Origin: Roseiarcus sp963836695
GTDB lineage: Bacteria; Pseudomonadota; Alphaproteobacteria; Rhizobiales; Beijerinckiaceae
Assembly (NCBI GenBank): GCA_963836695.1
Contig: CAWIKX010000015.1
Span: 1-64,000 of the forward strand
Direction: 5' to 3'
Length of the DNA: 64,000 nt
Part shown: in pieces, positions 61,570-64,000 of the stretch
How positions within the stretch are numbered: the stretch's first letter is position 1
Layout of the letters: each line of letters opens with the position of its first letter
Position numbers and translations under genes: made by a program
Notes under the pieces: model-generated
What the model was told of the DNA's origin: nothing
What the model saw: only the letters and a program-made list of their open reading frames with translations
Database searches by the model: none

Positions 61570-62298
61570 TCATCCGATCTGGCCGAACTGCGGAAAGGTT
61601 TCGATCAGCCACAGCGAAACACTCTGAAACCCGCCGGTCAAAAATGCGACGCCCGTCGCGACGAGGAGGACGCCAACCGCTTTCTCGATCCGGCCGAACT
61701 GCGCCCGCAGATGGCGCGACGCGCGGATGAACGGGCCGATCGCGGCGGCGGCGGCAATGAAGGGCAGACCCAGGCCGAGGCTATAGACGGCGAGCAGCGC
61801 TGCGCCGCTGGCGACCGTATCCCGGCTGCCAGCGACCGCGAGAATGGTGGCCAGGATCGGACCGATGCACGGGGTCCAGCCGAGGGCGAAGGCGAAGCCC
61901 ATCGGATAGGCGCTCCATAGCCCCGCCGGTTTCTCGAGCTCGAGCCGCTTCTCGCGCAGCATCGCGCCGATCTTGAAGACCCCAAGAAAATGCAGACCCA
62001 TCAGGATCACGCCGATTCCGGCCGCGATCGATAAAGCGTGGCTCCATTGCCTGAGCACCGATCCCAACGCGGACGCCGTCGCGCCGAGGCCTACGAACAC
62101 AGTGGAGAAGCCGGCCACGAACAGGACCGCGGTGATGAGAATGTCGCGCCTGGCCTTCGTCTCGCTCTCGTCGGCGAGCGCTTCGACGGATGCCCCTGCG
62201 AGAAAACAAAGATACGGCGCGGCGAGCGGCAGCACGCAGGGGGAAATGAAGGAGAGGAGCCCGGCGCCGAACGCGGCGGGAAAGGAGACGTCGGCCAT
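61570..62298 (-). CDS. ccdA: CcdA/DsbD-family cytochrome c biogenesis transmembrane protein
   Basis: A 242-residue protein with six helices. The two redox cysteines are in FISPCVLPLAAPYL (helix 1) and GWTPCIGPILATIL (helix 4). CcdA moves reducing power across the membrane for haem attachment and disulphide reduction. It ends 5 bases from the liv terminator. No thioredoxin-like partner is adjacent. Confidence 0.93.
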   Translation of the reverse strand: MADVSFPAAFGAGLLSFISPCVLPLAAPYLCFLAGASVEALADESETKARRDILITAVLFVAGFSTVFVGLGATASALGSVLRQWSHALSIAAGIGVILMGLHFLGVFKIGAMLREKRLELEKPAGLWSAYPMGFAFALGWTPCIGPILATILAVAGSRDTVASGAALLAVYSLGLGLPFIAAAAAIGPFIRASRHLRAQFGRIEKAVGVLLVATGVAFLTGGFQSVSLWLIETFPQFGQIG

Positions 62299-62546
62299 GG
62301 CGGCGAGAAATGGCCCCTCGACGGGCGCGCGTCAAATGGGCAAAGAAACTAATATGCTGATACACACTGTGAATATATTTGGCACAACGCCCAGCGGCGA
62401 CCGCCCTCAATGAGCCGCAGGGCGACTCGCTAATGGTGCCGTAACGCTTTGAAAAGATGGAATCCGGACTCGCAAATGGCGCGGCGGCCCGAGAGCCGGT
62501 ATGGATTTGTGGTCCGTCCCACAATGGCTGGAAGGAGGCGTCCGCA

Positions 62547-63773
62547 ATGGCCGAGCCCACTCCCATCTTCGACGTCGTCATCGCCGGCGGAGGCGCGAAC
62601 GGATTGGCGCTTGCCGCGGCGATTAAGCAAGCGATGCAGGAAGGCGCGTCCGTCGCCATCGTCGATCCAGCGGCGCCGGCCGCGGCGAGCGCCAGGCCTT
62701 TGCGGACGGTCGCGATTGCCGATGGGCCGCGGCGCCTCCTTGAGCGCATTGGCGCCTGGGAGGCGATCGAGCGCCATGCGCAACCGATCCTGTCGATGGC
62801 GATCATGGACGGGGAAGTGCGCGACGCGGTGCGCCTGCCCCATCTTCATATCGGCGCGAAAGCCCGCTCGCCTCTCGCTCATATGGCGTTCAACGACGAT
62901 GTCGTTGGCGCCCTCTCGGCCCTCTGCGATCGGCTGCGGGTCCAGCGCTTTACAGCGTCCGTCACGAGTTGGAACCCCGGGAAACACGGGGGGAATCTGG
63001 GGCTATCCGATGGCCGCGCGTTGCGCGCGCGTCTTGTGGTCGCCGCCGATGGCGCGCGCTCGAAACTGAGTCGGCTCGCCGATGTCGTTACGGTGGGCTG
63101 GGACTATGACCAGACCGGCCTCGTCGCGACGGTCGCCCACGAGCGTGATCACGAAGGTCGGGCTGAGCAGCATTTCTTGGCCCCCGGCCCGTTCGCGATC
63201 CTGCCGCTCCCGGGCCGCCAGTCGAGCATTGTCTGGAACGAGCGGCGCGCCGACGCCGAGGCGCTGCTCGCCCTCGACCCCGAGGATCTGACGCGCCAGC
63301 TTGAATATCGCTTCACTCCGAAATTGGGCGAAATCCGTCTCGTCTCACGCGTCGAGGCTTTTCCTTTCCGCTTCCAGGTTGCCCGACGCTTCGTAGCCGA
63401 GCGGCTTGCGCTCGTTGGCGATGCGGCGCATGTCGTGCACCCGGTCGCGGGCCAAGGCCTCAACCTGGGTTTGCGCGACGTGGCGTCGCTCGCCGAGACG
63501 ATCGTCGGCGAAATGCGGCTCGGTCTTGATCCCGGCGCGCCCCGGCCGCTCGCTGCTTACCAACGCCAGCGGCGCTTCGACGTTGCGGCCAGCGGTCTCG
63601 CCCTCGACGCGCTCAATCGCCTGTTTTCCAATGATCTGGCGCCTCTACGCTTCGTGCGGGATCTCGGGCTTCGGATCGTCGATCGGGCGCCTATGCTCAA
63701 GGATATGCTGATTGCGGAAGCGGGCGGCGCGGGGAGCGGGGCGCCAAAACTGCTTAGGGGTCTTGCGCTATGA
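62547..63773 (+). CDS. UbiH/UbiF/VisC-family FAD-dependent hydroxylase
   Basis: A 408-residue flavoprotein monooxygenase. The FAD ADP-binding motif DVVIAGGGANGLALAAA is at the N terminus, the middle DG motif is RLVVAADGARSKL, and the late FAD motif is LALVGDAAHVVHPVAGQGLNLGLRDV. These features place it among ubiquinone ring hydroxylases, though the particular ring position cannot be read. AAGGAGG precedes ATG 62547. Its stop overlaps the next gene (ATGA). Confidence 0.92.
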   Translation: MAEPTPIFDVVIAGGGANGLALAAAIKQAMQEGASVAIVDPAAPAAASARPLRTVAIADGPRRLLERIGAWEAIERHAQPILSMAIMDGEVRDAVRLPHLHIGAKARSPLAHMAFNDDVVGALSALCDRLRVQRFTASVTSWNPGKHGGNLGLSDGRALRARLVVAADGARSKLSRLADVVTVGWDYDQTGLVATVAHERDHEGRAEQHFLAPGPFAILPLPGRQSSIVWNERRADAEALLALDPEDLTRQLEYRFTPKLGEIRLVSRVEAFPFRFQVARRFVAERLALVGDAAHVVHPVAGQGLNLGLRDVASLAETIVGEMRLGLDPGAPRPLAAYQRQRRFDVAASGLALDALNRLFSNDLAPLRFVRDLGLRIVDRAPMLKDMLIAEAGGAGSGAPKLLRGLAL

Positions 63774-64000
63774 GTGAACCGCCGTTCTTGAGCACGCGGA
63801 CCCTTGCCGCACAGGCTTTGGGGACCATCGACGAACGCAGCCGGGCGATCGTGCCGCCAATTCATGTCGCCACGACTTTCGAGCGCGACCCGGACAATCT
63901 TTATCGCAGCGGCAATGTTTACGGCCGGCCCGACAACGACACCGTGCGCCAGGCCGAGGCCATCATCGGCGCGCTGGAAGGCGCGTCGACCACCTTCGTC
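63770..64000 (+). CDS. Cys/Met-metabolism PLP-dependent enzyme (partial, 5' end)
   Basis: The first 77 residues of a cystathionine gamma-synthase/lyase-type transsulfuration enzyme: FLSTRTLAAQALGTIDE, IVPPIHVATTFER, YRSGNVYGRPDNDTVRQAEA, IIGALEGASTTFV. The PLP lysine lies beyond the window. ATG 63770 overlaps the upstream stop, so the gene is coupled to the UbiH-like gene. Confidence 0.88.
   Translation, partial: MSEPPFLSTRTLAAQALGTIDERSRAIVPPIHVATTFERDPDNLYRSGNVYGRPDNDTVRQAEAIIGALEGASTTFV

Overview
The window looks like a high-GC alphaproteobacterial chromosome, most likely Hyphomicrobiales (Rhizobiales). The evidence is an F0 operon with paired b' and b subunits, a long alphaproteobacterial-type HisRS, a Liv transporter operon carrying a small DUF6867-like membrane protein, a PEP-CTERM protein, and the REP-like hairpin families common in that order. 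Genus cannot be decided from the sequence alone.

Layout. 1-6.8 kb: a nucleoside uptake and breakdown island, with a BMP-type binding protein plus ABC ATPase, a thymidine-phosphorylase-like enzyme, a RutR-like TetR regulator with a RutR-like box, a nucleoside hydrolase, and a divergent SAH-hydrolase-like protein with altered catalytic residues. 6.9-9.9 kb: decay by two insertion sequences (an IS481-type element in a CTAG target and an ISNCY-type element with a 16-bp target duplication) around remnants of a DUR3-like solute symporter. 10-14.6 kb: MFS exporter, GIY-YIG ORF, PEP-CTERM protein, miaA, serB. 14.6-18.7 kb: a ureide (allantoin) cluster with a racemase, a PuuE-type allantoinase, an MFS transporter and a regulator that fuses a transposase-like HTH domain to a GntR/FCD protein. 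18.7-26.1 kb: hisS, a DUF1345 membrane protein, the F0 operon atpI-B-E-F'-F, a gene broken by a stop codon, and RNase T2. 26.7-31.3 kb: a CUT2 (sugar/nucleoside) ABC operon. 31.4-37.3 kb: a spermidine/putrescine-type ABC transporter with an M20 amidohydrolase. 37.3-39 kb: an unusual protein with an HExxH peptidase-like domain, a glycine zipper and six 50-residue repeats. 39.3-45 kb: amidohydrolase, MBL-fold protein, tRNA-Leu, xanthine phosphoribosyltransferase, CinA-like protein, map, radC. 45.4-55.4 kb: a leftward form II 'cox' molybdenum hydroxylase operon with its complete maturation set. 55.8-61.5 kb: a divergent liv operon. 61.6-64 kb: CcdA, a UbiH-like monooxygenase and the start of a Cys/Met-metabolism PLP enzyme.

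A nitrogen and nucleobase salvage theme recurs: nucleoside ABC transport, phosphorolysis and hydrolysis, allantoin opening, a purine phosphoribosyltransferase, an ATZ/TRZ-type amidohydrolase, and a molybdenum hydroxylase whose active-site loop (AYRGAGR) argues against a true CO dehydrogenase.

About ten single-base frameshifts and one in-frame stop occur in otherwise intact genes on both strands, including a compensating -1/+1 pair. This pattern looks more like residual sequencing or assembly error than wholesale gene decay, so each 'broken' gene should be read with that caveat.
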